Positions 1-9,705 are shown, numbered from the stretch's first letter. The stretch: 64,000 bases of DNA from an uncultured Pelagibacteraceae bacterium (GCA_902519945.1 CABYLY010000001.1:1-64000); one strand, 5' to 3'. Notes: generated by a model not told the origin, from the sequence alone. Translations and numbers: made by a program.

Positions 1-1280
1 TTTATGATTTTAATACTGGAAAAATAGTAGGTTCTCAAAAAAAATGGAATATTATAAATAAAAATGATAATCAAGGGGCTAAAATTAATAATCTAATTAT
101 TACTTATAGTTATTTGAAAAAAGTATTTCAATCCAAACTTCAAGGTAAAAATGTAAAGTCAAGTGATCAAACTTTTTTAAAAAGAATAAAATTTGCAATA
201 ATATTTTATTTTTTGAAAAAACAGGCAATAATAAAATTTTTTAGCTTTTTGATCGAAAAACTTCAGATTAAAAAGGACATTGGAATAGAAATTTTTAAAA
301 GTGATTTTCATCAAGAACTGGACAAATGTTTATTTTTTACCACAAGATCTTTAATTCATAGTGTAGGAAATTTTATAAATCAAAAAGAATATCCTAATGC
401 AAAAAAAGAAATTTTTAACAGAGATAATACACAAATTTTGTTTGTTAAATCCTCAGAACTAATAAGATTTACAAGAAAAGATTTAGTAAAAATCAAAGGA
501 AAATTTATTTTAATTTCTGGTGATAGCGATACAGAAATCTCAATTAAAGATAAAAATGACTCGACATTTAATGAGTCAATTTCAAAAATAATAAATAATA
601 AAAATTTAGTTCATTGGTATACTCAGAATTTGAATATTGATAATTTTAAAATTTCGGGTTTACCACACGGTTTAGATTATCATACAATTTTTGAAAGAAG
701 AAAAGGTTGGGCTAATTTTAAATGTTCACCTTCGTATCAAGAAAAACAATTAGTTCTTACATTAAACAATTCAAGTGTTTTTGATAAACGTAAAGAAAAA
801 ATTTTTAATAATTGGCATTTTTCTCTTAATCATGGAAATAGAAAAGAGTTATTTGATAAAATTAATAAGAAAGATAATTTTTTTTTAAATAAAAAAATTA
901 ATAGGTTTTTAAACTGGAAAGAGCAATCAGAATACAAATTTATATTTTGTCCTTCAGGAAAAGGAATTGATGATCCAAGAATTTATGAGTCAATTATATT
1001 AGGAAATGTCCCAATAAGGTTGAGAGACAATATTTTGAAATTCCATGAAGATATGCCTATTATTTATATTGATAAGATAGAGGATTTAAACTTAGAACTA
1101 GTTAATTCTAAATTTCATAATATTCAAAAAAATAAATTTAATTTTGAAAAACTGTTTTTAGATTATTGGAAAAATAAAATTAATATTGGCAGAAATCATG
1201 ATTCATCTATTTTTCAAAATTTAACTTTAGAAGATTTTAGATTTAAATTGATAGATCATTATTTAAAACATGATAGATAA
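1..1280 (+). CDS. Exostosin-like glycosyltransferase, 5' end missing
   Basis: The reading frame is open from base 3 without a stop, so the gene runs off the left edge. The first available start inside the window (TTG at 114) is not convincing. The C-terminal half carries a stretch resembling the exostosin-type glycosyltransferase signature (FCPSGKG, then DPRIYESI and GNVPIR), which in that family contributes to nucleotide-sugar binding. It probably adds a sugar to the surface glycan in the cytoplasm. It overlaps the next methyltransferase by 11 nt, which suggests co-translation. The acceptor and sugar cannot be told from sequence. Family assignment is moderate. Confidence 0.65.
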   Translation, partial: YDFNTGKIVGSQKKWNIINKNDNQGAKINNLIITYSYLKKVFQSKLQGKNVKSSDQTFLKRIKFAIIFYFLKKQAIIKFFSFLIEKLQIKKDIGIEIFKSDFHQELDKCLFFTTRSLIHSVGNFINQKEYPNAKKEIFNRDNTQILFVKSSELIRFTRKDLVKIKGKFILISGDSDTEISIKDKNDSTFNESISKIINNKNLVHWYTQNLNIDNFKISGLPHGLDYHTIFERRKGWANFKCSPSYQEKQLVLTLNNSSVFDKRKEKIFNNWHFSLNHGNRKELFDKINKKDNFFLNKKINRFLNWKEQSEYKFIFCPSGKGIDDPRIYESIILGNVPIRLRDNILKFHEDMPIIYIDKIEDLNLELVNSKFHNIQKNKFNFEKLFLDYWKNKINIGRNHDSSIFQNLTLEDFRFKLIDHYLKHDR

Positions 1281-2001
1281 AAAGAAAAAGAAAATTTACA
1301 AAAAATTTTTAAAAGTTGTTAATGATTTTTCCAATGATAACAAAAAAAATAGAAGTATTAAAATACTTGATTGGGGGTGTGGAAAAGGAGAATTAATTGA
1401 TTATTTAAATGAAAATAATTTTAATTGCGTTGGTGTTGAGATAAGTGAATTGAAAATACAGTCAAATATCCCATCAAAAAATAACAATATAAAAAAAATT
1501 TTTTTAATAAATAGTGATAATAAAACAGAATTTGAATCAAATTATTTTGATGTAATTATAACAAATCAAGTAATTGAACACATGAGTAACAAAAATAGTT
1601 TTTTGTTTGAGGTAAATAGAATTTTAAAAAAAGGTGGTATTTCGTATAATATTTTACCAGCCAAATATAGAATTAACGAGGTACATCTGAAAATGCCTTT
1701 TGTTCACTGGTTTCCAAAAAATAGATTGAGGAAATACTTAATCTTTTTTTTTAGTTTATTTAAGTTTAATCATTGGCCAGAGTGTTTAAATTTGGAATTT
1801 AAAGATAAAGTAAATTATTATTATAACTATAGTATAGATAAAACTTTTTATTTAGATGCACATCAATTATTTAATAAGTTCCAAAATTTTGGATTTTGTG
1901 TTATCGATCGTCCTATAAAAATAAAAATTTTGAATAATGTTTTTTTTAGATTTTTAAGAAATAAATTTGTTTCAATTGAGTTTTTAGCAATTAAGAAGTA
2001 G
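1270..2001 (+). CDS. Class I SAM-dependent methyltransferase
   Basis: A 243-aa protein with a Rossmann-type SAM site: motif I reads DWGCGKGELID near residues 34-44, and an acidic motif II follows (VGVEIS). The later DVIITNQVIEHM segment is typical of Methyltransf_11/23 proteins. The start overlaps the upstream glycosyltransferase by 11 nt. In this glycan cluster it probably methylates a sugar or a lipid-linked intermediate, but nothing in the sequence identifies the substrate. There are no membrane segments, so it should act in the cytosol. Confidence 0.75.
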   Translation: MIDKKKKKIYKKFLKVVNDFSNDNKKNRSIKILDWGCGKGELIDYLNENNFNCVGVEISELKIQSNIPSKNNNIKKIFLINSDNKTEFESNYFDVIITNQVIEHMSNKNSFLFEVNRILKKGGISYNILPAKYRINEVHLKMPFVHWFPKNRLRKYLIFFFSLFKFNHWPECLNLEFKDKVNYYYNYSIDKTFYLDAHQLFNKFQNFGFCVIDRPIKIKILNNVFFRFLRNKFVSIEFLAIKK

Positions 2002-2011
2002 GCAAATATAA

Positions 2012-3043
2012 ATGAAAATATTGTTAACTGGAGCAGCAGGCTTTATAGGTTTTCATCTTGCAAAAAAACTTCTTGAAGAAAATATTCAAATTTATGCAAT
2101 TGATAATTTAAATGACTATTATGACGTAAGAATAAAAAAACAAAGGATTAAAATTCTTAGAAAATTAGCTAAGAAAAAAAAAACTTTATTTAAATTTTAT
2201 AAATTTGATTTAAGTAAAAAAAAAAATTTCAAAAAATTAGAAAGGATAAAATTTAATATAATCGTAAATCTTGCAGCACAAGCCGGTGTACGTTACTCAC
2301 TAATAAACCCTCATTCCTATATTGATAGTAATATATTAGGTTTTTTGAACATTTTAGAATTAGCAAGAAAAAAGAAAAAAACTACTTTAATTTATGCAAG
2401 TACCAGCAGTGTATATGGAGGGTCAACAGCTATGCCTTTTAATGAGAGAAATACTGCTGTTCATCCTTTACAACTTTATGCTGCAACGAAAAGATCGAAT
2501 GAGTTAATGGCACATTCTTATAGTTATTTATATGGTATCAATACTATAGGATTAAGATTTTTTACTGTTTATGGACCATGGTCACGACCAGACATGTCTT
2601 TATATACTTTCGCCAAAAATATAATGCAAAACAGACCTATAAAGATTTTCAATAAAGGCGACCATATTAGAGACTTTACTTATGTAGATGATATTACTTT
2701 TTCAATATTTAGACTGATTAAAAATAATAAATTTAAAAGATATAAGTTTAACAAAACCATAAATACATCAAACCCATCAAGCAGCTCTGCGCCTTTTGAA
2801 ATTTATAATATTGGCAATAATAAACCTACAAAATTAATGTATTATATAAATTTAATTGAGAAGGGTTTAGGTAAAAAAGCAATTAAAAAATATGTTAGTT
2901 TTCAAAAAGGAGATATTAAAAATACACACGCAAATGTATACAAATTAATAAAAAAAATAAAATACAAACCATCAACAAGTATTGAATTAGGTGTTAAAAG
3001 CTTTTGTGAATGGTTTTTAGATCATTACAAAAAATTTAAGTAA
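2012..3043 (+). CDS. UDP-glucuronate 4-epimerase-like NAD-dependent epimerase
   Basis: An extended short-chain dehydrogenase/reductase of 343 aa. The NAD-binding GAAGFIG motif is at residues 7-13 and the catalytic YAATK at 156-160, with the TSS element just before. The DNLNDYYD segment near residue 31, followed by basic residues, is typical of UDP-glucuronate 4-epimerases (CapI/LspL type), which make UDP-galacturonate from UDP-glucuronate. The product would feed the glycosyltransferases of this island. Length fits the family. The next gene's ATG directly follows its stop codon, so the two are probably co-translated. Confidence 0.85.
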   Translation: MKILLTGAAGFIGFHLAKKLLEENIQIYAIDNLNDYYDVRIKKQRIKILRKLAKKKKTLFKFYKFDLSKKKNFKKLERIKFNIIVNLAAQAGVRYSLINPHSYIDSNILGFLNILELARKKKKTTLIYASTSSVYGGSTAMPFNERNTAVHPLQLYAATKRSNELMAHSYSYLYGINTIGLRFFTVYGPWSRPDMSLYTFAKNIMQNRPIKIFNKGDHIRDFTYVDDITFSIFRLIKNNKFKRYKFNKTINTSNPSSSSAPFEIYNIGNNKPTKLMYYINLIEKGLGKKAIKKYVSFQKGDIKNTHANVYKLIKKIKYKPSTSIELGVKSFCEWFLDHYKKFK

Positions 3044-4759
3044 ATGTTTAGTAATTTTAGGATTTTCTTTAATTTAATTAATAAAAAGCTAAAAACAGAT
3101 TTCTGTATTAACATATTCGGATCTTTTACAGTTATGTTGTTCGAGATTTTCTCGTTGGCATTAATTTTGCCAGCTATCGGTTTTTTGATTGAGGAAGATA
3201 TATCAGAGTCTAACCCGTTTATGAAAACTGATTTTGCTAGATTTATATTTGTAACTTTTAGGAACCTAGATTTAAAAATTTTAATAATTTACTTTCTGAT
3301 TTTTTTTGGGGCCATTTATCTTACAAAAGTTATTGTAAGTTTATTTTTTGGTTGGAGAAATTCTTTATTTGCTTATAATATTAGAAGTCATTTAGCTATT
3401 AGGATAAATCAACTTTATATAAATCAACCATTTAGTTTTCACATATCAAATAATTCATCAAAAATAATCCACAACCTAACACAAGAAATTAATATCATAG
3501 CTCAGGGATGCAACAGTTTATTAATTTTTATAACAGAATTCACAGTCTTATTAGGAATAATCACATTTTTTTTAATTTATAAACCCTTTATTACAATTAT
3601 TCTGTTTCTAATCTTATTGCCTTCTTTCTTTATCTTTAAATGGTTAAAAAAATATGTAGCAAAGTTAAGTTTAATTAGACAAAAACATGATAAAAATTCA
3701 ATCTTTTTGTTAACTCAAATATTTTCAGGAATAAAGGAACTTGCAATTGTTAATAAATCTAAAATTTTTTCTGATAAATTTGATTTTAATATAAAAAAAT
3801 CATCAGAGGCTAATACTAAAAATTCATTTATTGCCCATGTTCCAAGAAATGCATTAGAATTGTTTTTAATCTTCGGTATAATAATCATCTCACTTTTATT
3901 ACCTGTAGACGATACAAATTTTAAAAATGAAATTATAAAAGTTATGGCAGTGTTTGCTATAGCAGCATTTAGGATTATGCCAGCTATGACTAGAATTGTT
4001 GTTGCAATAAATGTAATGAGTTTTATGTCTCCAGTTCTTAAATCATTTTATAAATTATACGAATCTTTACAAAAAAAGGAAAAAAAGCAAAAAAATAGAA
4101 AAAAAATAGACTTCGAAAACATTCATATTGATAAATTATTTTTTAAATATGATAAAAAAAACATTTTTAAAAACCTATCAATTAAATTAAAAAAAAATCA
4201 GACATTTGGGATTATTGGAGACAGTGGATCAGGTAAAACTACTTTGATAAATATTTTTTTAGGTTTATTGAAACCAAAAAAAGGATCAATTATTTTAACT
4301 GACAAAAATGGGAAAAAGATAACTAATATTGATGAATTGAAAATGTCTCACGTGCCACAGGAAGTTTTTATGTTTGATGATACATTAATTAATAATATAT
4401 GCATACCTGGAAATAATAAGATTAATTATAAACTTTTAAATAAAGTAATTAGACAAGCTGATTTAATAGATGTGATTAAGAAATTTCCAAAAGGACTAAA
4501 ATCAAGAGTGGGCGAAAGGGGCTCTAAAATCTCAGGAGGTCAAAAACAAAGAATAGGAATAGCTAGAGCTCTTTATCACGAGACAGACTTACTTATATTT
4601 GATGAAATTACAAGCTCGCTAGACTCCAAATCAGAGGCAAATATTATTAACTTAATCTCTAAAATAAAAGATAAAACAATCATACTAATCACACACAAAA
4701 AAAAAAATTTAAGAGTGTGTGATTCAATTCTCAATTTAAACAATTTAAAGGTAAAATGA
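3044..4759 (+). CDS. ABC transporter, fused permease and ATPase (PglK/MsbA-type flippase candidate)
   Basis: A 571-aa half-transporter. The N-terminal ~330 residues hold several hydrophobic membrane segments. The C-terminal ATPase has Walker A GDSGSGKTT near 393-401, the SGGQKQR signature near 497, Walker B LLIFDE near 516-521 and an H-loop histidine (THKK). The architecture matches lipid-linked oligosaccharide flippases such as PglK and lipid exporters such as MsbA. No Wzx-type flippase gene is visible in the island, so this protein is the best candidate for moving the lipid-linked repeat unit across the inner membrane. ATG follows the previous stop codon directly; the end overlaps the next gene by 4 nt. 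Confidence 0.85.
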   Translation: MFSNFRIFFNLINKKLKTDFCINIFGSFTVMLFEIFSLALILPAIGFLIEEDISESNPFMKTDFARFIFVTFRNLDLKILIIYFLIFFGAIYLTKVIVSLFFGWRNSLFAYNIRSHLAIRINQLYINQPFSFHISNNSSKIIHNLTQEINIIAQGCNSLLIFITEFTVLLGIITFFLIYKPFITIILFLILLPSFFIFKWLKKYVAKLSLIRQKHDKNSIFLLTQIFSGIKELAIVNKSKIFSDKFDFNIKKSSEANTKNSFIAHVPRNALELFLIFGIIIISLLLPVDDTNFKNEIIKVMAVFAIAAFRIMPAMTRIVVAINVMSFMSPVLKSFYKLYESLQKKEKKQKNRKKIDFENIHIDKLFFKYDKKNIFKNLSIKLKKNQTFGIIGDSGSGKTTLINIFLGLLKPKKGSIILTDKNGKKITNIDELKMSHVPQEVFMFDDTLINNICIPGNNKINYKLLNKVIRQADLIDVIKKFPKGLKSRVGERGSKISGGQKQRIGIARALYHETDLLIFDEITSSLDSKSEANIINLISKIKDKTIILITHKKKNLRVCDSILNLNNLKVK

Positions 4760-5763
4760 AAATATTATTAAGTTGTAGCAAAACAGACTCACCATCATTT
4801 CAATTCTATAAAGAATCACTGACAAAATTAGTTAAAGAAAATAAAAAAATAAATTTTACTGCTAAAAAATTTGAACAAAAAATTTTGGAGAAAGATTATG
4901 ATGTTGTTTTATTTATGAGTGGTACAAAAAATTCCAATTTTATAAAAAAAAAGGGTGTTTTATATGGCATTGTAGACCCCCGCGCTGGAAATTATGATGA
5001 TTTTCGAAAATACGATTTCATTATAGCAAATGGTATTGAAGAAAAAATTTTTTTTAGTTTTACAAATTTACCAACTTTAATTTATCCAGTTTATCCATCA
5101 ATAAATTTAAAGAAGAAGAAAAAAAATAAAAATAAAACTGTCATTTCTTATCATGGTAATCGCGAACATTTAACCAATATGTACCCTCGAATTACAAATG
5201 CTTTTAAGAAATTAGCAACCGAACATCCAATCGAGTTAATTTTAATATATGATTATAAAAGAAAGGGCAAAATAAACATTTTTAAAACTAAACAAGCTCA
5301 TTTCAAAATAACACATAAACAGTATCATCTTAATTGTTATGATGAATATTTGCGGAACACAGATATAGGCATTGTTCCTCAATTAATTCCTTCAAAAGAC
5401 AAAAAAATTAAAAAAAACTTAAGTTATTATTTCTCTGAATACTTATTTAAAAAAAAATATTTTTTTTCAATCTTTTTTAAAGAGACTACTAATCTAGGAC
5501 GTCATTTAGTTTTTGCTCAATTAAAAATTCCAACAATATCAGATTATACATTCTCTTCTTCAAACTTTATAAATAATGGCATTAATGGTTATCTAGCCTA
5601 TGATACAATTGATTGGTATGAGAATTTGAAATATCTTATTGAAAATAAAAAAAAATCTAAAGAAATAGGATATAGATTTTATCAAGATTGGAAAAAAAAT
5701 TATACACACAACTTTTTAAATAAAAAATTATTAAAATTTTTAAAAAAATTAAATGATAAATAA
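4756..5763 (+). CDS. Putative GT-B glycosyltransferase, family unclear
   Basis: A 335-aa protein starting in an ATGA overlap with the ABC transporter gene. The C-terminal half resembles GT-B folds: a segment ending NTDIGIVPQLI, then a conserved-looking ATGNGxNGYLAY-type nucleotide-sugar stretch (here NNGINGYLAY), then a helical tail. The N-terminal half is not recognisable by eye. Its place among glycosyltransferases supports a role in building the repeat unit. Donor, acceptor and family number cannot be given. Treat it as a weakly assigned glycosyltransferase. Confidence 0.55.
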   Translation: MKILLSCSKTDSPSFQFYKESLTKLVKENKKINFTAKKFEQKILEKDYDVVLFMSGTKNSNFIKKKGVLYGIVDPRAGNYDDFRKYDFIIANGIEEKIFFSFTNLPTLIYPVYPSINLKKKKKNKNKTVISYHGNREHLTNMYPRITNAFKKLATEHPIELILIYDYKRKGKINIFKTKQAHFKITHKQYHLNCYDEYLRNTDIGIVPQLIPSKDKKIKKNLSYYFSEYLFKKKYFFSIFFKETTNLGRHLVFAQLKIPTISDYTFSSSNFINNGINGYLAYDTIDWYENLKYLIENKKKSKEIGYRFYQDWKKNYTHNFLNKKLLKFLKKLNDK

Positions 5764-6526
5764 TTTGTTTATTGGAAAAAATAGCTTTATTTGTAAATCA
5801 ATTTATCAATCAATTCGTGGTAAATATATATCTCATAAAGAAGTTGATAAAATTGATTTTAATAATTTTAAAAATATCTTTTTATTGAGCTCACCTGTAA
5901 TTTATAAAAAAAAAAAAATAAAAAATTTTTTATTTGAAAAAAAAATATTAAAAAGAATTTCAAGTCAAAGATTAATTTTTTTTTCAACTTCTAAAGTATA
6001 TCCAAATCTTATTAATTGTGATGAAAAAATTCATCCTTGTCCCCAAAGTTTTTATGCTGACAACAAACTTGGGGTTGAAAGAATATTTAAAAAAGAAATT
6101 GAAAAAATTTTGATTTTAAGGCTTTCAAATATTTTTGAAATTAAAAATCAAAATAAAAACACTTTTCTTGGTTTGATGCATAATAACTTTTTCAAAAAAC
6201 AAAAAATTGAATTTGATATTAGCACTAATAGCATAAGAGACTTTTTAAGCATAAAAAGTTTGATTACTATAATAAAAAAGATTGAAAAAAAAGAGATATT
6301 CGGAACATTTAATGTTGGTTCTCAAAAGGGTTACAAAATTAAAGATATTATAAAATTTTATTTTGGGGAAAAATTAATTTCTTCAAAAAAAATAATTGAG
6401 AAAAAAAAAATAAAGTCACAAACATTATGTATAAAAAAAATTAAAAAACTGATAGATTTATCAAATTATAATTTTCATAATGAAACAAAATTACAATTAA
6501 AAAAATGCAAAAAATACTTTTCTTAA
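5753..6526 (+). CDS. Divergent RmlD-like NAD(P)-dependent sugar reductase/epimerase
   Basis: A 257-aa SDR-like protein. The N-terminal nucleotide-binding turn is atypical (IGKNSFI rather than GxxGxxG), recalling the RmlD reductases. A STSKVYP segment and YADNK look like the catalytic Ser/Thr and YxxxK elements. A DFLS motif follows near the end of the Rossmann domain. It overlaps the following RmlB-like dehydratase by 22 nt, suggesting a dehydratase-reductase pair acting on one nucleotide sugar. A 13-A tract lies inside the gene (5906-5918). The exact reaction is unknown. Confidence 0.6.
   Translation: MINNLFIGKNSFICKSIYQSIRGKYISHKEVDKIDFNNFKNIFLLSSPVIYKKKKIKNFLFEKKILKRISSQRLIFFSTSKVYPNLINCDEKIHPCPQSFYADNKLGVERIFKKEIEKILILRLSNIFEIKNQNKNTFLGLMHNNFFKKQKIEFDISTNSIRDFLSIKSLITIIKKIEKKEIFGTFNVGSQKGYKIKDIIKFYFGEKLISSKKIIEKKKIKSQTLCIKKIKKLIDLSNYNFHNETKLQLKKCKKYFS
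5906..5918 (+). repeat. Run of 13 A inside coding sequence
   Basis: Thirteen consecutive A residues encode a lysine stretch in the RmlD-like gene. Runs of this length can slip in replication or transcription. The frame is intact as given. Confidence 0.9.
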
Positions 6527-7437
6527 CAGGTGGACTGGGTTTTGCAGGAAAACATTACTACAAAAACTTTAAAAACAATTGGGACAAAATTATTGTTTAT
6601 GATAAGTGTACATATGCATCAGATTTAAGTTTTTTCAAAAAATATAAGAGAGGCAAAGACAAACTTATTAAAGGTGATGTTTGTGATTATAAAAAATTAT
6701 TAAAATCAATTCCTGTAAAATCATATGTAATTCATTTTGCAGCAGAGTCACATGTAGATAACTCTTTTTTAACATCATTAATATTTACAAAAACGAACTC
6801 TCTAGGGACCCATACACTTTTGGAAGCCTGTAGGTTAAGAAAAAACAAAAAAATAACAATTATTAGTACCGATGAGGTTTATGGAGAAACTACAAATAGT
6901 ATAAAGAATGAAAAATCAATTCTTGAACCTACAAATCCATACTCAGCTAGCAAGACTAGTGCTGATATAATTTCTCAAACATATTTTAAATGTTATAAAA
7001 TGCCGATCAGTATTATAAGAGCTAATAATTTATATGGAGACTACCAATATGTTGAAAAAATTATACCCGCTACAATAAATGCAATTAATAATGGAAAAAA
7101 ACTGAGAATTCATGGAAAAGGAGGGAATTTTAGAAATTTTCTTCACGTCGATGATTTTGCATCAGCAGTTCATCTTATCACTTTCAAATCTAAAAATGGA
7201 GAGATATTTAATGTTAAAGGTAATTTTAGAATAAAGATAATTGATTTAATAAAAAAACTATCAAAAATTTCTAATAAAAAGGTTAATAAATTTTCGAGAT
7301 TTATAAAAGACAGACCATTTAATGATTTTATTTATAATATTTCTGATAAAAAAATAAAACTATTAGGATGGAAAGAAAAAAAAAATTTTAATAATGAGAT
7401 AATAAAGATTTTAAAAAAAAACTTAGTTTTAAAATAG
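6505..7437 (+). CDS. dTDP-glucose 4,6-dehydratase-like (RmlB family)
   Basis: A 310-aa extended SDR resembling RmlB: a glycine-rich GGLGFAG near the N-terminus, DKCTYASDL (compare DKLTYAGNL), HFAAESHVDNS, STDEVYGE supplying the Thr-Asp-Glu catalytic residues, and YSASK supplying Tyr-Lys. It should convert an NDP-hexose to the 4-keto-6-deoxy intermediate. It is somewhat shorter than standard RmlB (about 350 aa), and no rmlA or rmlC is in view, so the true donor may not be dTDP-glucose. It overlaps the upstream reductase-like gene, its likely partner. Confidence 0.75.
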   Translation: MQKILFLTGGLGFAGKHYYKNFKNNWDKIIVYDKCTYASDLSFFKKYKRGKDKLIKGDVCDYKKLLKSIPVKSYVIHFAAESHVDNSFLTSLIFTKTNSLGTHTLLEACRLRKNKKITIISTDEVYGETTNSIKNEKSILEPTNPYSASKTSADIISQTYFKCYKMPISIIRANNLYGDYQYVEKIIPATINAINNGKKLRIHGKGGNFRNFLHVDDFASAVHLITFKSKNGEIFNVKGNFRIKIIDLIKKLSKISNKKVNKFSRFIKDRPFNDFIYNISDKKIKLLGWKEKKNFNNEIIKILKKNLVLK

Positions 7438-7441
7438 AAAA

Positions 7442-8575
7442 TTGAAAGTTTTACACATAATAAGCGGGTTAAAAAGTGGTGGCGCAGAAGGAGTTCTGTA
7501 TAGACTTATATTAGGAGACAAAAATAACGAGCATTTTGTAATTTCTCTTACAAATGAGGGATTTTATGGTCATTTATTAAAAAAAAATAATATTTACATT
7601 CACTGTCTAAATATAAAAAAAAATTTAAGTTTAATATTCTATTTTTTTAAACTTGTTTTTTTAATAAAAAAAATTAATCCAAATATTGTTCAATGTTGGA
7701 TGTATCATGGAGATGTATTTGGAGGGCTTGCAGCAAAAGTAATAGGAAAAAAAAAAATTTTTTGGAATTTAAGAAACTCAGATTTAAATATTCAATGGTC
7801 AAATAAATTTACTATATTTCTTGCAAAATTTTCCTCATTTTTGTCATATTTAATTCCCTATAAAATAATTTCATGTTCCAACAATTCGACAGTAACCCAC
7901 AACCATATAGGATATTGTGGTAAAAAAATTTTATTAATTGACAATGGCTTTGATAAAGCAAAATTCAAATATTCGTTAAACCTTGCGAAATATTGGAAAT
8001 CTAAGATAAAAATTAAAAGTCAAAGTATTGTATTTGGATTTGCTGCTAGGTGGAGTGATCAAAAAGATTTTGAAACATTATTTAAAGCTTTTAGTTTTTT
8101 TAAAAAAAAAACTAGAAAATCTTATTCTTTGAAATTATTATTAATTGGAGAAAATATAAACAAAAAAAATAAAGAGCTTCAAAAAGAAATAAGTAAATAT
8201 GGTTTATACAATCACATAATACTTTTAGACGAGTCAAATTCTATTAATGAAATATTAAATGTTATTGATATTGGAATTTTTGCGAGCAAAGGAAATGAGG
8301 GATTTCCGAATGTGATAGCAGAAAAAATGTTAACTAGAATACCTTGCATTGTAGCTGATGTTGGGGATTCAAGAAGAATAATTGGAAAAAATGGTTATCT
8401 TTATAAAAAGAGAAGCTGGATTGACCTAAACAAAAAAATTGATCTTGCTTATAACAATTTTATTTTGAATAAATCAAATTGGATTGCAAAAAAAAATTTT
8501 TCGAGAAAAAGAATAGTCAATTTTTTTTCCCTCGAGCGTATGATAAATAAATATAATCGAGTTTGGATTAAATAA
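7442..8575 (+). CDS. Glycosyltransferase family 4 (GT-B)
   Basis: A 377-aa protein. The N-terminus (VLHIISGLKSGGAEGVLYRL) is typical of GT4 glycosyltransferases, and the C-terminal domain has the donor-binding EGFPNVIAEKML segment with the family's EX7E-type acidic residues. It transfers a sugar from a nucleotide donor to the growing glycan on the cytoplasmic face. The start codon is TTG, 4 nt after the previous stop, because no ATG precedes the conserved N-terminus. The following gene overlaps it by 1 nt. Confidence 0.85.
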   Translation: MKVLHIISGLKSGGAEGVLYRLILGDKNNEHFVISLTNEGFYGHLLKKNNIYIHCLNIKKNLSLIFYFFKLVFLIKKINPNIVQCWMYHGDVFGGLAAKVIGKKKIFWNLRNSDLNIQWSNKFTIFLAKFSSFLSYLIPYKIISCSNNSTVTHNHIGYCGKKILLIDNGFDKAKFKYSLNLAKYWKSKIKIKSQSIVFGFAARWSDQKDFETLFKAFSFFKKKTRKSYSLKLLLIGENINKKNKELQKEISKYGLYNHIILLDESNSINEILNVIDIGIFASKGNEGFPNVIAEKMLTRIPCIVADVGDSRRIIGKNGYLYKKRSWIDLNKKIDLAYNNFILNKSNWIAKKNFSRKRIVNFFSLERMINKYNRVWIK

Positions 8576-9699
8576 TGGAAGTCTTTAATATATTTTTATT
8601 AGTATTTTTATTTGTTACTGTGATTTATTTTACCGATGTTGTTTTTAACCAACGGTCTTTGACACAGAGATATAAATTTCAAATTTCATCTTTAATTTTT
8701 TTTATTTTGACTTTAATGATTGGTTTAAAAGGAACTATAGGTTCTGATTATGGTAGTTATTTTTTAGATTATATTTATGTAAAAGAATATTATGAGGAAA
8801 ATTTTGTATTTAGAACTCAATCACTAGATCTTGTATATGAATTTATAGTAAATTTAATCATCTCATCAGAGCTGTCATATAACTATATAGGTATGATAGT
8901 TGGTACAATACTAATTTGGTCCATTTTATTTTTTGCCGGCAAAGAAAAAGATTATTTATTAATTATATTAATATTTTTGTCTTACCATTATTTTATTTTA
9001 GGAATGGGATATATTAGACAGGGGCTAAGTATTGCATTTCTATTATTTTTCATAAATTTTTGGAGAAACGAAAAAATTATTTTATCTTTATTATTTTTTA
9101 TTTTAGCAGTTTTGAGCCATAAGTTTTCAATTTTATATGGTTTTTTAATTTTTTTAAGACCAAAAGGAAAATGGTTTTATCTTAATATTTATTTCTACTT
9201 AGTTTTATTAATAGGTATAGTTGCAATCTATTTTTATATTTTTTCTGTTAATGATTTAAAATATTATCTAGATGTTTACAAGATGGAAACTTCAAAAGGG
9301 GCATATTATCGTGTTTTAGCATTTTCAGTTTGCGCAATGATTTTTTTTTCAAAAAAATCTTTTTTTAAAAAAAGAGCTGATTATAGATATTTATATATAA
9401 GTGCAAATTTTTTAGTATTATTAGTACCTTTCTCGTTTTTTTTTTCAACAATAGCTGATAGAATTTCTACTTATTTTCTTCCTTTTGCATTTATAATTAT
9501 TGGAAATCTCTCTGAAATTTTAACTCAATCATACAAAAAAAAGATCAAATATTTTTTAGTTTTTATTCTTTTCACACATCTTTTTTTATGGACAAATTTT
9601 TCAAATCAATCAAAGTATTATGTGCCTTTTGAAATGCTTGATTTACCAAGCGATAAAATTAATCCCTATAAATACATGATAGGTCAATACTGTTGTTAA
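8575..9699 (+). CDS. EpsG-type polysaccharide polymerase (Wzy-like membrane protein)
   Basis: A 374-aa, highly hydrophobic protein with about ten predicted membrane segments. LKGTIGSDYGSYFLDY in the first loop and GYIRQGLSIAF in the middle fit the EpsG family, which joins lipid-linked repeat units at the periplasmic face. It sits between two glycosyltransferases, as polymerases often do. A second candidate polymerase or ligase lies at 12104. Which one links repeats and which might ligate glycan to lipid A cannot be settled here. Confidence 0.8.
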   Translation: MEVFNIFLLVFLFVTVIYFTDVVFNQRSLTQRYKFQISSLIFFILTLMIGLKGTIGSDYGSYFLDYIYVKEYYEENFVFRTQSLDLVYEFIVNLIISSELSYNYIGMIVGTILIWSILFFAGKEKDYLLIILIFLSYHYFILGMGYIRQGLSIAFLLFFINFWRNEKIILSLLFFILAVLSHKFSILYGFLIFLRPKGKWFYLNIYFYLVLLIGIVAIYFYIFSVNDLKYYLDVYKMETSKGAYYRVLAFSVCAMIFFSKKSFFKKRADYRYLYISANFLVLLVPFSFFFSTIADRISTYFLPFAFIIIGNLSEILTQSYKKKIKYFLVFILFTHLFLWTNFSNQSKYYVPFEMLDLPSDKINPYKYMIGQYCC

Positions 9700-9705
9700 A
9701 ATAAA

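Noticed and set aside
114-1280. TTG at 114 as start of the first gene
   Set aside because: The frame is open back to base 3 and the upstream codons look coding, so the gene is cut by the window edge and this TTG is not a real start.
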